DNA from: Marthasterias glacialis
Lineage: Eukaryota > Echinodermata > Asteroidea > Forcipulatida > Asteriidae
Assembly: GCA_911728455.2 (NCBI GenBank)
Contig: OU452222.1
Coordinates: forward strand, 25,844,923 to 25,908,922
DNA: 64,000 bases
Direction of reading: 5' to 3'
The notes below the pieces were generated by a model. It ran no database searches. It was not told the DNA's origin and saw only the letters and a program-made list of their open reading frames with translations. The translations under genes were made by a program, and so were the position numbers. Of this stretch, positions 1 through 10,559 are shown one piece after another (positions within the stretch are counted from its first letter, which is position 1; the number at the start of each line of letters is the position of its first letter).

Positions 1-46
1 ATTACATGGTGCTATGTAAATGAATGGGTCTTATAATTCGAACATA
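1..46 (+). repeat. 3' fragment of tRNA-Leu-derived SINE (family A)
   Basis: The first 46 bases match the distal body of the SINE at 11694-12080 (ATTACATGGTGCTATGTAA, then GGTCTTATA and so on). The head would lie upstream of the window. Confidence 0.6.
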
Positions 47-220
47 GAAAGAGCCTTGACTTTCTGGATTGTCGGATGGACTGCTTGAGGGCTGCAACCC
101 CCATGAAGAAAACCTTCCTTTAATAGTAATACATTTAATACATTCAATGCACATTGTAACCGATCTTGTTTTCTGTGCATTTTGTTTTTACTCTCTTTTT
201 TTTTTTCTTCTAATTTTCAG

Positions 221-3089
221 ATTTATTGTTGATCTGGCGGTACAGAACGACGGGGTGATAGTCTCCAATGACAACTACAGGGACCTGATGAGGGAGTCAC
301 CAAGGTGGAAGTTTGTCATAGAAAATCGGTAACCATTTCATTTGTACATCAGACCCTTCTCAGATGACGTCAGTATTTTATCGCTCTCCATGCTGAAGTA
401 CTTCACGCGCATGTTACTAGAACTGCAACGCTGGATGGCACTACGCGTACATATCCCGCATGGGCATAGTAATCCAGCATAGTAAGCCTAGCACATTGCT
501 ATAGAACATGTGACATCAGTGAGAATGCCCTATATTCACCATAGTTGTTATTTCAAAGGGTATGAAGGGATTGCACCGTTAAAGCCCCAGCTCAACATTG
601 GTAAGAAGAAAAACGTAAATGTTCACAGTGTTACATATACCTTACATGGTAGAAAGATAATCATGGTAAAAAACTTTCTTTGAAATATTTCTGCCTGAAG
701 TGTTATCATTTTTTAAATAATAAATGAAATAAGATCCAAAATTAGTTTTCGTCTCAGTGAGACGTAAAACTCTGCCTACAGGAATGCGTACAAAAATGCT
801 GAATGCATTTTTACCGTTTTCTCGCAAATGAAACAACGAGAATGCGCTGACACTTTCGCAGGTTGGTTTTATTACAAATATCTTGATTTGTGCAAAGAAT
901 GGAAGTATTTACAGTCAGTTTACCAATGTTGAGCTGGGGCTTTGAAACAAAACTTCAAAGAGTACATTCATTCATTACTTCTGCCAAGGACATAACATTT
1001 CTGCCGTGTTTGTTTGTTTGTTTGTTTGTTTGTTTGTCGGTCGGTCTGTCTCTCTGTCTGTCTGTCTGTTGGTTAAGGATGGATTTTCCATGAAATCATA
1101 GGCCAAGGATCAATTGAATTGATTTTGGTGAACGTCTGGGTCTTTATTGTGGCTCTAAGAAAGATTTGAATGTTAACATGGTTAAGTTTCTTTTGGGGCG
1201 TGTTTTGGCGACCTCGACGAGAAAAAAGTTTGAGCTTCGGTCATTGGTTTAGCGTTTTCGCGTGTTCTGCTCAACCGCAGTGACGCAGCTGTTCCAACCA
1301 AACCGTAACCGAGTTGTTGGCTCGGCTAGGCTTGGTTTCAAGATGGTGATTCCACAAACATACAAAAAGTGTCGACAGAATTCTTTTAAAAATGAAAAAA
1401 GCATACCAATCCAACAAATGTTGATAAAATTACAAAAAGTGAGTTTCACTACTTGAAAATAAAAAGAAAGGCTGTACATTTTGAGAACATTAATTTCTAA
1501 GAAATGTACCCTCGTCACAAACTGTTCCTGGTTACCGACCCGTTTTTGCGTAGCTCTCAAAAATTGTTCTGGTCTGTGAATTTGACGTCAGAAACTTGTT
1601 TCTTGTCGAGGTCGCCTAACCCGCCCTTGGTACGGCAGGTAGGTGATGGGATACAAGCCAGGAATTTGGCACGCAATCAGAGTGTGTCATGAGAAAGATT
1701 TGTCTCTTTTGAAAAAATATAAGTAGAATAACAAGCAATTTCAAAATTTTCAAAATGGCAGCCAGTGCTTGTTATTCTACCTGTATTTTTTCAAAGGACT
1801 ATTCTGCGATGGCCCTATCACCTATAACCAGCTATCTTTCTCATGGCATACTCTGACTGTGTGCCAAATTCCATGCTTGTATCATCAAAGGCACAATTCT
1901 CTCGAATATTTCCCCTCTCTGCATTATGTCATGCACAAATTAAGTGAGTCAAAGGTTCATCTGGCTGGCAACCAGCAGGGTTCTAAAGGTCGGTGTATGG
2001 CGTTGTTTCACGTGCCTCGAAGTGTGACGTCAGATGTTTGGGCTACATGTAGTTCAAGTCTGTGATTTTGTGTCACCCATAATCATGATGGTCAGGGTGG
2101 TTGGAGGTAGGCACTCTGTTAAGGATTATCTTGCTCAAATTGTTTTGAGCGGTTGCTTTTTTATTTTTTTTGTATTTTAATTAATAAGAGAAAATGCAAC
2201 ATGCATACATATAATAATTTGTATCTTGTGGGACTGTAACATCAAGTGTCAAATTTAATGAAATTCACCATCTCATTCCATCTGATGATGCTGTATATTA
2301 GTTTGGCTTGAGGTGCAAATCAGACAAAGAAGGTGGTGTAAGTTTTTTCGCCAAACACCGATGATTGATGAAGCACCAAGGTGCCTGTGGAATCCTTAAG
2401 TCTTCATCTAACGTCGGCGTTGGGAAAAAACTTGTTTCATTTTGAAGTAAAACATGGTTTTCAGTTTGATTACTTTCCTCATTGACATTTTCTTTGTCAT
2501 TGTATATTACAGGTTGGTCATGTTTACCTTCGCTGGCGATCGTTTCATGATTCCAGATGACCCCCTTGGTCGAAAAGGTCCCCGTATCAGTCAACTCCTG
2601 AGAAAAAACCCTCGGGTCACACAGATTGCTCCAAGCATGCAGCGGCTTGAACCTGCAAGGCGTGCTCTAGCACCTGCCATGACGCCAGGTCACAGCAACC
2701 ATCAACCATGTCAAGGTCCCAGTGGCTACCAGCTCATGCAGCAACAGATTGCTCCACCTGCAATAGACGCTGCCCCCCGATGCTGGGGGGCTGGATCATC
2801 ACCGACAGCAGCTCACTTGTTTCCACAAGGCTCTGCTGTGGTGGACCCTGTCAAAGTTTTACACCAAAAACCGTCAACTGCGATTCAAAAGTTAGACGAC
2901 ACGACACGCTCCAACGCCGCAACATTCCACCCCAAACTCTCGCCTTTTTTTAAGACACTGCAACCTGTCTTTCCGGATAACGAGGCAGAAGTTTTAAAAG
3001 TTCTAACGAGTTTCAGGGATGTGACAGAGTTGAATGAATTGTCGCTGTTGGTTCTGGCCGAGATAAGAGATGGTGCAGCAAAGACTTAG
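221..3089 (+). CDS. N4BP1: NEDD4-binding protein 1-like (N4BP1/KHNYN family) RNase, 3' part of gene
   Basis: Two exons are visible: 221-328 and 2513-3089 (stop TAG). Both splice borders fit (polypyrimidine-AG before 221, GT at 329, AG before 2513) and the split arginine codon CG|G restores one frame. Exon 1 encodes the NYN/PIN core with SNDNYRDL, whose Asp corresponds to a metal-binding acidic residue of Regnase-type nucleases; the preceding Asp pair would be in an exon outside the window. Exon 2 starts with the end of the domain ([10 protein letters not shown]). No CCCH zinc finger follows, unlike ZC3H12 proteins. A Pro/Gln-rich linker leads to a C-terminal segment ([20 protein letters not shown]) resembling the CoCUN/ubiquitin-like-binding tail of N4BP1. 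By family knowledge this is an RNA-degrading, ubiquitin-linked innate-immunity regulator. N4BP1 and KHNYN cannot be separated from this fragment. Confidence 0.85.
581..943. mobile_element. MITE family G, copy 1
   Basis: Terminal inverted repeats start AAAGCCCCAGCTCAACATTGG and end with the complement (CCAATGTTGAGCTGGGGCTTT). A second copy with colinear interior is at 5666-6011. No coding capacity, so a non-autonomous DNA element. Confidence 0.8.
1006..1072 (+). repeat. GTTT/GTCT microsatellite
   Basis: A run of GTTT units passes into GTCG and then GTCT units. It lies in the N4BP1-like intron. Confidence 0.9.
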
Positions 3090-3128
3090 TTTCCCCACCA
3101 GGGATTTAGGAGTAGAGCGAAGTGCTCT

Positions 3129-3262
3129 CATCCAGAGTTTCACCTCAAAAACCATCAACTACAAAATCAAAATTTAGTCGACTTGTCCTGCTCCAACACT
3201 GCTTCATTCGACCCGAGACTCTTGCCACTTTTTAAGACACCTCAACCTGAGGTTGTAATCCA
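3129..3262 (+). pseudogene. Degenerate duplicate of part of the N4BP1-like last exon, in the 3' UTR
   Basis: This stretch aligns along its length with coding bases about 2849-2974: shared blocks include CAAAAACC.TCAACT, TGCTCCAAC or CGCTCCAAC, and TTTTTAAGACAC.(T/G)CAACCTG. The coding original specifies the linker and start of the C-terminal domain. The copy lies about 40 bases after the stop and is diverged, with no long frame. It looks like an old partial tandem duplication. Confidence 0.7.
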
Positions 3263-3390
3263 TAAAGATAGGTTTTTTACGTCTCATAAATGGTAAACAA
3301 TTTGTTGTACCTCGCAGCAAGTACTTTTAGTACTGAAAACACTTGTTCCCTCTCCAATCTTAAAGCAAACTTGAGAATGCTTGAGTGGAG

Positions 3391-3746
3391 TGTTGTGGCC
3401 GAGCGGTCTAGTCCACCAAACTTAAAGTTCTGTAGTTTACAGAATGTTGGTACGAATCCCGGCCTGGCCAGTCGCGACACTTGTGTCCCTGAGCAATACA
3501 CTTTACCATAATTGCTCTGTCCTTCGGATGGGACGTTAAGCCATAGGTCCTGTGTACTAGGATGGTTAGTGTACGTAAAAGAACCCAGAACACTTATCAA
3601 GAAAGAGTAGGGGTTTACCCCGGTGTTTCTGGTTCAGAGAGCAAGCATCTTTATCTACAGGTTTCCTCAGGCTTTCGAGCTACAGTGATAAGTTTGCTTT
3701 TGAGGCTTCCTTGGTTTCAGTACCAGAAAAAATAGTAATAATGATA
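3391..3746 (+). mobile_element. tRNA-Leu-derived SINE (family A) with family-C-like tail
   Basis: The head has the A-box-like GTGGCCGAGCGGTCTAG, followed by the family A body (ACACTTGTGTCC, CCTTCGGATGGGACGTTAAG, CCCCGGTGTTTCTGGTTC). After about 3660 it continues with TACAGTGATAAGTTTGC and CCTTGGTTTCAGTACCAG, the tail seen on SINE C at 50400-50465, rather than the GCGCTATATAA tail of other family A copies. Confidence 0.75.
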
Positions 3747-3984
3747 GCATTGAAACATTTCGTTATTTGATATAGATTATTTGGTAAGCAGAAATTTTCC
3801 CCTAAGCAGCAAACACTCTTAGCAAAATAGGTTTCCATCCTTGTGACTTGTACCCTCATAATGTTTGCTTAGCACAGAATTTATAAAGTTATTTTTACAC
3901 ATTTACATACCTCTTTGAATTGTTGTTAAAAGTACTAATCAATACCCTTATATAGTTGATGAAAATTTGAAATTTGTTTAACAT

Positions 3985-4062
3985 TTTTTGATTTGGGATT
4001 TGCCTTTTTACTTATTTTTATTTTTTTTTTATTTTTTTTTTTTGGGGGGGGGGGGGGGGTTG
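3985..4062 (+). repeat. T-rich low-complexity tract with 16-base G run
   Basis: Long T runs are followed by 16 consecutive G (4044-4059). Low-complexity sequence; run length may be unreliable. Confidence 0.8.
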
Positions 4063-4563
4063 GGGAGTAACATTTCAATTTACAATATTTCGTTTAATTT
4101 GGTAAACAATGTACTTCTGCCAAAATTTTTAATTTTGTACTTTTTCTTCTTCTTTTTTCTTCAAAAAATTGCCTCCCTGTAACTTTTCAAAGATAGCAGA
4201 CAGTTTGCCATGCTTTTTCCAATAGACTTACCCTTATGATCGGAAGGGAGTTGTAGTTATGGCGATTCGACACAGGCTTCTTTTTTTCTTTTTCTTCTTT
4301 ATTTCGTTTGTCTCCCTTCAATACCTTAAGATAGCAGTAAGTTTGCCAGGCTATATTTTATAATGATAATAATCTCTTAGAATCTTCACTCAAGCTGAAT
4401 GCTTTTGAGTAACTCTGGGTTTTGGGACTTGTTTTTCTGAGTTGTGTGGTAGAGAACATCATTAATATGCTTAATGTACATTGCACTTCGCTATGTATTC
4501 ATGTACATAGTTTGCATTGTTAAAAATAGTCCCAATTTTGAGTATCGTTATTCATATTGTGGC

Positions 4564-4870
4564 GAGTTGTGGCCGAGCGGTCAAGCGCACTGGACTCAAG
4601 CTCTGGTGTTTCTGATCAGCAGAGTGTGGGTTTCATTCCCGGTAGTGACCCTTGTGTCCTTAAAGCAAGACACTTGACCATTATTGCTTTGGCCTTCGGA
4701 TGGGACGTTAAGCACCGCAGCACCTTGTCAACCATTACAAGGTGCTACGTTAATGGCTCTTATCAAACTTATCTTAAAAAACTCAAAAACCTGCCTTAAA
4801 AATAATATAAGCCCCTTGAGTACCTAGTTGTTGGTAGATACGTGCGCTATATAAGACTTGTTTTTATACT
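4564..4870 (+). mobile_element. tRNA-Leu(CAA)-derived SINE (family A)
   Basis: The head reads GTTGTGGCCGAGCGGTCAAG, then CTGGACTCAAGCTCTGG, which matches the anticodon arm of tRNA-Leu(CAA). The body has AGCAAGACACTTGACC and CCTTCGGATGGGACGTTAAG. It ends near GTGCGCTATATAAG, the typical tail. No Pol III terminator was sought. Confidence 0.85.
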
Positions 4871-4917
4871 GATAGTAGTTGTCCCTCACCCCCTTTCCAC
4901 TTTACCTTTCCCCCTCC

Positions 4918-4942
4918 CTTTTTTTTTTTTTTTTTTTTTTTT
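4918..4942 (+). repeat. Poly(T) tract
   Basis: An unbroken run of about 25 T. Confidence 0.9.
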
Positions 4943-5665
4943 AATAGACAAGTACAATCACCCATAAATTTTCCAGTTTTGTGATATTTTTCTTTCCAAA
5001 ACAAATGATTGGTCTGAAATGTGACAAGAACCATTCATTGACATGTAGGATCCCTTTAAATCCAACCTTTACATAGGACTGGCTCTGGAAAATCAACTTT
5101 GACCCCGTTTTCAAGAAGTCAGATTTGGGTATTCATTGAAAATTAACAATGTTCCCAACTTTCTCGGAAGGTTCCTTTTGCTTTTCATCAGAATCTAGAG
5201 AAAAAGCTCTATATAGTGCCATGAAAAACTCAACCTGGTCCCCGAGGTCAATTTTGGACCTTTTCAAGGCTGTTAAGCAGTAACTGATTGATGCAGAGAA
5301 ATTTTGACTTTTGTAAAAGTGGGTCTCCTGCATATGTGCCCGATTTCATGGCTCTGCTAAGTTAAGGGTGAGAGTCAGTGGTGACAAAAAGGTCTGAAAT
5401 TAGTATGTTGAAATGATGGCGTATCCACCTTTTCATAACTCCTAGAGTTAACAGATTTCAAGGCTCTTTTGGAAATAGTATCCTCAGCACTAGATAAGTA
5501 GATCAAAGAGCAGGATTTAATTTTATGTGAAGAAAGTAATGGCAATTTTCCCACCGTGCCGACATAAAAGGGTCGGACTTCAGATAAAAGTCTGAAATAT
5601 CTCATCCCAGTTACTGACTGTAAGTGAAAAAGCAGCGCTAACAGAAGCAGAAAAAATCTGCACTT

Positions 5666-6011
5666 AAAGCCCCAGCTCAACATTGGTCAGAAGAAAAACA
5701 TAAATGTTCACAAATTTACATATACCTTACATGGTATAAAGATAATGATGGTAGAAAACTTTCCTTGGAATATTTCTGCCTGAAGTGTTATCGCTTTTAA
5801 ATAATACACGCAATAAAGATCCAAAAGTAGTTTTAAAACACTGCCTATAGGAATGCGTACAAAAGTGCTGAATGCATTTTTACCGTTTTCTCACAGATGA
5901 AACAACGAAATGAGCTGAGATTTACACAGGTTGGTTTGATTACAAAAATCTTGATTTGTGCAAAGAATGGAAGCATTTACAGTCAGCTTACCAATGTTGA
6001 GCTGGGGCTTT
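5666..6011. mobile_element. MITE family G, copy 2
   Basis: Same inverted termini and interior as 581-943, including the CTTACATGGTA..AAAGATAAT and TTTTTACCGTTTTCTC blocks. It differs by small indels (346 versus 363 bp). Confidence 0.8.
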
Positions 6012-6729
6012 ATTGTAAGCGTATTAAAGGCACAGGGAAGCAAGGAATTTTTGCTTGTGCTCATGAATACTTCGCGTTACTGAGCATTCTTCATTTACAC
6101 AAGTAGCGCAGACATTTGGTGCTTTACCCTCCCTGTGAGCAGAATTCTGCAGGGTCATGCAGGGCCATCTTCATGAGCCTTGTTGTTGTGAATGTTCCCG
6201 AACGAGGGAAAAAATATATGCAAGGGGTCACAACATGTACATTTCAATTGGTTTATCATTTATTAATAAACTTTGACGTGGCCCCGAGAATTGAATAAGG
6301 AGTTTTGTTCGTCCATTCTTTATTTTTTTATTTCTATGGACAAGAGTTTCATCGATCCTACAATGTCAGTACTATAAAAAGAAACTGTTCGCAAAGACAA
6401 GTTTTTTTTCTGATTTATTTTTTCTGCTCGTTACATTTTCAAAATGTAAGCACCAATTAAGCTTTACTACTCATTTATGGCTGGAGGAATGTCGAAAAAG
6501 ACTGGTCCAGTTTATCATTTATATAAAAAAAAAAAATGACCAATCTGTGAATATTCATTCTGAGGATTTATAAACAAGACAAAAAAATTGACTAGTAATT
6601 TTAAAAAAGATAAAGTTTTTATCTGAAATCTCACTAACCAATTCCAATCCTTAAGAGAAATTTTTTGTCTGAAATTAAAATTACTGTCAAAGTTGCTTAT
6701 TTCAATTGTCGAAATCAAAATATAAATCT

Positions 6730-7105
6730 GCGACTTGGCATAAACCAATGTTTTGTTTTCACTGAAATGTGACCACTAAATTTAGTAAAACTTTCACAGG
6801 TTGGTTGTCTGGTGTGTGCATATTGAAGACATTTTGGAGTGAACAAAGAAAACATTGACTGGAGCAGGATTTGAACCTGCGACCACTGGCTAAACATACT
6901 GATGCTCTACCAACTGAGCTATCCAGCCCTAATGTTGGCGTTTTCCCTATTTTGTCAATATCTTTGTTCAGGGGGTGCCAGTCAGAAGCCATTCAACCGG
7001 TTACTGCCATGTTACCAGGGATCACACCCCTTTAAACGATACAACCATACAGCTAGCTCTATGGATGTAGCCTAGGAATTTACCCAGTCAGTTTCCCAGT
7101 CAGAA
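6730..7105 (-). mobile_element. tRNA-related composite repeat (family T), copy 1
   Basis: Minus-strand copy containing a tRNA-like segment at 6856-6928. It shares GGCTTCTGACTGGCACCCC and ATGATCCCTGG..AC..GGCAGTAAC with the plus-strand copy at 56200-56525. Downstream sequence (TTTCTTTGTTCACTCC) recurs beside the partial copy at 9690-9775. Confidence 0.7.
6856..6928 (-). pseudogene. tRNA-like sequence within repeat T
   Basis: The minus strand has TAGCTCAGTTGGTAGAGC (A box/D arm), GGTTCAAATCC (B box/T loop) and a 7-bp acceptor helix (GGCTGGA with TCCAGTC). The anticodon stem does not pair well, so it is scored as a tRNA-derived pseudogene and not a working tRNA. The sister copy at 56446 has a GTT-type loop. 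Confidence 0.65.
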
Positions 7106-7454
7106 GAAGTTTAACCATTGATGTAATTTCCGATAATTAAACTAGCAAAAAGACAAAGTTACGGGATGTGTCTATGACACAAATATGATTTATGAAAATG
7201 GAAGCAAACATAGATAATTAAAGTTACACGATAATAAAAATATATATTTTGTTGAAACCTTTCTGAACAGATTTGTCTCAGAATAGTCTCCTTAATCATA
7301 CAATCATTTATCCAAATAAATTGACTTCTCCAATTTATACTCGACCACTAAAAACACCAGTGCCAGGCCTTTGGCTGTGCAAACCCAACTGTAGTCCGTG
7401 TATGTCTCAATATAAAAGTTGGGTAAGGGTTAAATGGATCAGTTGATTGGTGAC

Positions 7455-7735
7455 GGCTTCGTGTTCTGACACCACTATGTTCTCACACACGTATGTTCCG
7501 ACACCCATTTTCCTTATCCTAACCCAGATACTAAACCTAGAATGAAGAGGGACTATCGGAACTTAAGGTGTCGGAATACCCTAAATTCTGACACCTCTAT
7601 GGTCCGACACCCCTGATGTATTTCCCTCATCCTAACTCAGATACTAACCCTCAACCTAACCCTAGCATGTAGATCATGAGGGGTTATTGGCACACGGGGT
7701 GTCGGACCAGAGGGATGTCGGAACATAAGTGTGTA
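7455..7735. repeat. Diverged tandem/dispersed repeat rich in CGACACC-type motifs
   Basis: Repeated blocks of GTTCCGACACCC and TGTCGGAA(T/C) alternate with TCCTAAC(C/T)CAGATACTAA. Two units of about 140 bp are seen. The CCTAACCCTA bits inside resemble telomere repeats only by chance. Confidence 0.6.
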
Positions 7736-8062
7736 ACCATTGGTTAACGAGGCCAATGTCGTAGAGCTGTTATATGCAGAAAATATCACTTAGAAAATGT
7801 ATTCGCTTAGCCGCCAAAATAGGGCTCGTCACAACAAAAGTAAACTAGACTGCATATTGGTCTGTTTCTGCTAAGCAAGATTTTTCTGAGCTTAGGAAAA
7901 AAATTGCATACAAGCTTCATGAAATTGGACCTGTCTGTGATTTTATGGAAGATAAAAATGTTTAAATAGAAAAATTAATACAAAATAAATTGTCTAATTC
8001 CTCTTTAATTATTGTTCACAAAGCCAGATTGGAAACCTCCAACCATGGTCTGGTTACACACA

Positions 8063-8189
8063 GGCCGTGTCCAAATTGACGGCTACGGCTATGGCTATGG
8101 CTGGATTGCCAGGTCATTATGCATTGAAGTATAGGACGTCCCTAGCAACAGTCGTAGCTGTAGTCGTAGTCGCCAACTTGGATACGGCC
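8063..8189. mobile_element. MITE family H, copy 1
   Basis: Imperfect inverted ends GGCCGTGTCC...GGATACGGCC, with GGCTACGGCTATGGCTATGG near the left end. Related copies are at 54363, 54494 and 60741. Confidence 0.65.
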
Positions 8190-8519
8190 CAAGTTAATGA
8201 AAATAAAAACAAGATGGCCTCCGATGATCTCCAAGTTCTGTTAATCAGCTAATGTTTTGACACGTTTTTAAATATTCTCCCAAGATAACATACTAACATC
8301 TCTCAAATAAAACCGTTGTTATGTGAACAGGAAATTTTCAGTGGAAAGTTTGCATTTTTTAAAATCAACCCTGCATGTCTGGTTGTATTGCATAGAAAAA
8401 GAACATGGAGGATGCTTAGCCTAATGGTCGTCTGTGTCTGCTTTGCACGCCCTCTGCGTCAACTTTTTCAAAGAATATCAATACCATGTGACATGCCTGT
8501 ATGACAAAAAACTACCCGG

Positions 8520-8642
8520 GACCCAATTTCATGGTGCTGCTTACCAAAGCATTCTGCGCTTTCGGCGCCCTGTAAAAGTGCATAACTCCTGCGAACCGCA
8601 GCAGCGCGGACTTCCACGGTAAGCGGTGCCATGAAATTGGGC
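8520..8642. repeat. Short fold-back of the CCCAATTTCAT family (F)
   Basis: Left end GACCCAATTTCATGGTGCTG, right end GTGCCATGAAATTGGGCCC; the arms are near-perfect inverted repeats with a short GC-rich centre. Confidence 0.65.
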
Positions 8643-8974
8643 CCATATCAAACCAATTAAAACTGCCACACAGATAAAATGGCAGCGCGCACAAATTGAC
8701 TCACAGCAGTTAGGCACAGATAACAACAAACAATATTCTCCATGATCTATTTCTATGGTGTGCAGTTTGGTGATGAATGTAATCATTCCTTAAATCCAAC
8801 TGCAAAAGAATAAAGGCACTTTTTTCACTTGGGTACATTTTTTAACTCATTTGCTTTTTCAAACTGCACAATGCCTGCCTGGAATGCCAGGTTGCAACAA
8901 TCAAGAATAACGGAGCACAAAGTAACATTTCACTGAGAAACTTAAATAGTTAACCCTTTGTCCTGTGGGTGGAG

Positions 8975-9006
8975 CCCCCCCCCCCCCCTCTCTCTCTCTC
9001 TCTCTG
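8975..9006 (+). repeat. C run followed by (CT)n
   Basis: Homopolymer C directly followed by CT dinucleotides. Low-complexity sequence. Confidence 0.85.
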
Positions 9007-9417
9007 GTATGTCAGTGGAATTTGGTTTTATATTACAGAGGTCTTTTATAAATGGGAAAGTTTGAACATTGAACAAAACCCTCATTAAAAGTTGTGCAAG
9101 AAAGGTTGCAAGGTGTGTTTGTGTGCAGAAATGTTGGGAGTTTCATCCAGTAAGATCTGATGAAGCCATGCGCTGCAGTGGCACACAGTTGGCACAGGAG
9201 TTCACAGTCAATTGTAAGTTTCTGTTTTTCCATCTTGCTGATAATGACAACCCTAAGAGACATATCACCAGGCATTTACTCCTGCATGATTTGGGCTCAA
9301 ACTTTTATAACACTTGTTCTGTACTGTCTTTATGTAGCACACTCAATGAATGACTAGCACACTGAATATATTAATCATAATTTTAGTAGTAGTAGTATTT
9401 TATTTTTATTATTTTTT

Positions 9418-9665
9418 TCTGGTAATGAAGCCAAGGGGCCCTAAGAAGTGACTAGTACTGTAACCCGTAGGCCTGAATTGTAAAGAAGATGATAAGGAAA
9501 TATTAGTTGTGGGAATGAAACCCCAAATAGAGAAAACCAATGCCATAGGTATGGACTGTAAAGCCCAATCCACAAACAAGGTTCCGGTGCGGGATTCGAA
9601 CCGGGGTCCACAGAGGTGACGGGCAGGGAAGAACCACTGAGCCAACCCGAGTGCTGTATCAAGAA
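9418..9665 (-). mobile_element. tRNA-derived SINE (family C), copy 1
   Basis: On the minus strand: GGTTGGCTCAGTGGTTC, CACCTCTGTGGACCCCGG and GGTTCGAATCCCGCACC (a B-box match), then GGGTTTCATTCCCACAAC and a CCCTTGGCTTCATTACCAG tail. Related plus-strand copies are at 50196 and 54150. Confidence 0.75.
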
Positions 9666-9689
9666 CACGACATGAACTTGTGTAACTGG

Positions 9690-9775
9690 ACTCTAACACA
9701 TTTTTGGGGGTGAACAAAGTCAATTTTACCAGAACGGGATTTGAACCTGGGACCTCTGGATTTACGTGGCGGGCG
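9690..9775 (-). repeat. Partial copy of repeat family T
   Basis: GTGAACAAAG and GGGATTTGAACCTGGGACC match the tRNA-like 3' half and downstream flank of the repeat at 6730-7105. Confidence 0.5.
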
Positions 9776-9821
9776 GGCGTGACAGATCTGCAAAAGAGTC
9801 ATTACCAATATTTACAACCAG

Positions 9822-10253
9822 GGCCCAATTTCATACAACTACTTAAGCACAAAACTATTGCTTCACTATTTTCTGAAATGCAAAAATTAGCTGGATACCA
9901 GACACAGATGATACAAATGGTATTTTGGCCGGTAACCTTATTCTGGTAAGCATAGTCGTGTTGTGTTTAGCAAATGTTTGTGCTTAAGCAGCTCTACGAA
10001 ATAGACCGATCCATTAAGCCTTGCGTGTTGACCAATCACAGCGTTGGCTACGTCACCGAAAGTCTGACAAAAGACTGACACGATAAAATTGGAAAATGTA
10101 AACATGTGTGCGTACTTACAGCATGAGCAATCATGTCCTGCATTGAAGAGATGCACATTGTGCTGCCCATGTGTACAGTGGTGATGCAGCCAATGCTATG
10201 ATTGGTCAATATGTCAGGGGGTGGGGCTTAATGGATCGGTCTATTGGGCCCTC
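9822..10253. repeat. Repeat family F (CCCAATTTCAT ends) interrupted by MITE D
   Basis: The left end is GGGCCCAATTTCATACAAC, followed by TTAAGCACAAAA and GGTATTTTGGCCGGTAACC. The right end, GCTTAAGCAGCTCTACGAA, is split from TTGGGCCC by the MITE at 10001-10244. Other members include 43416-43605 and 62991-63181. Confidence 0.65.
10001..10244. mobile_element. MITE family D, copy 1 (nested in repeat F)
   Basis: Inverted ends ATAGACCGATCCATTAAGCC and its complement (GGCTTAATGGATCGGTCTAT). Interior has TTGACCAATCACAGC and ACATTGTGCTG. Removing the element restores the continuous end of family F. Copies at 17276 and 33148. Confidence 0.8.
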
Positions 10254-10425
10254 ATGTATTTATAAATGTTTACATTTTACATTTTTATGGAAGGAAAAGG
10301 ACGGCTGTTCCGTGATTTAGGTGTATTACCCCTGAAAATGCGTTCTTAATTTCAACATAGTTCCGGTGAGAGTTGCATAAATAAATTCTGCACTTGATTG
10401 TATCAAGCATATATATGACTATGTA

Positions 10426-10559
10426 CTATAACTGCGTGACATGCATTCGTTTGGCAGTGAATATTTCCTCCTCCTCATCGTCGTCATTGGCTGCTCCTTC
10501 CAACAGAAGTTGCTCCTGATCAGAATTTCTTGAGGTCCCGTTCGTTGTCTTGTCTTGGT
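10426..10559 (-). CDS. SLC35C2: SLC35C2 coding exon 8 (C-terminal tail)
   Basis: Acceptor TTTCCAATCAG. Encodes a hydrophilic tail with [20 protein letters not shown], resembling the human LELLLRSSQ...EEEEYF ending, then a TAG stop at 10426-10428. Confidence 0.85.

Larger units (their letters stand above)
329..2512 (+). other. Intron of the N4BP1-like gene
   Basis: The intron has a GTAACC donor and a TATTACAG acceptor. It holds one copy of an inverted-repeat MITE (581-943), a GTTT/GTCT microsatellite and unique AT-rich DNA. No internal exon was recognised, and the codon phase across the splice needs none. Confidence 0.75.
3090..10425. other. Intergenic region between the convergent N4BP1-like and SLC35C2 genes
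   Basis: No exon is recognised. The region includes the 3' UTRs of both genes (ends not resolvable) and many repeats: SINE A at 3391 and 4564, MITE G at 5666, tRNA-like repeat T at 6730-7105, a CGACACC-type tandem repeat at 7455-7735, MITE H at 8063, short fold-backs at 8520, SINE C at 9418 and MITE D inside repeat F at 9822-10253. Short open frames here are repeat-derived or have no recognisable product. Confidence 0.7.

Noticed and set aside
2454..2512. ATG upstream of the N4BP1-like last exon
   Set aside because: It lies in the intron; the splice acceptor at 2511-2512 and the split Arg codon define the exon start.
5897..6106. 69-codon plus-strand open frame
   Set aside because: It overlaps the right arm of MITE G and is not conserved in the other copy.
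7640..7680. Telomere-like CCTAACCCTA
   Set aside because: Only one or two imperfect units inside an ordinary dispersed repeat.
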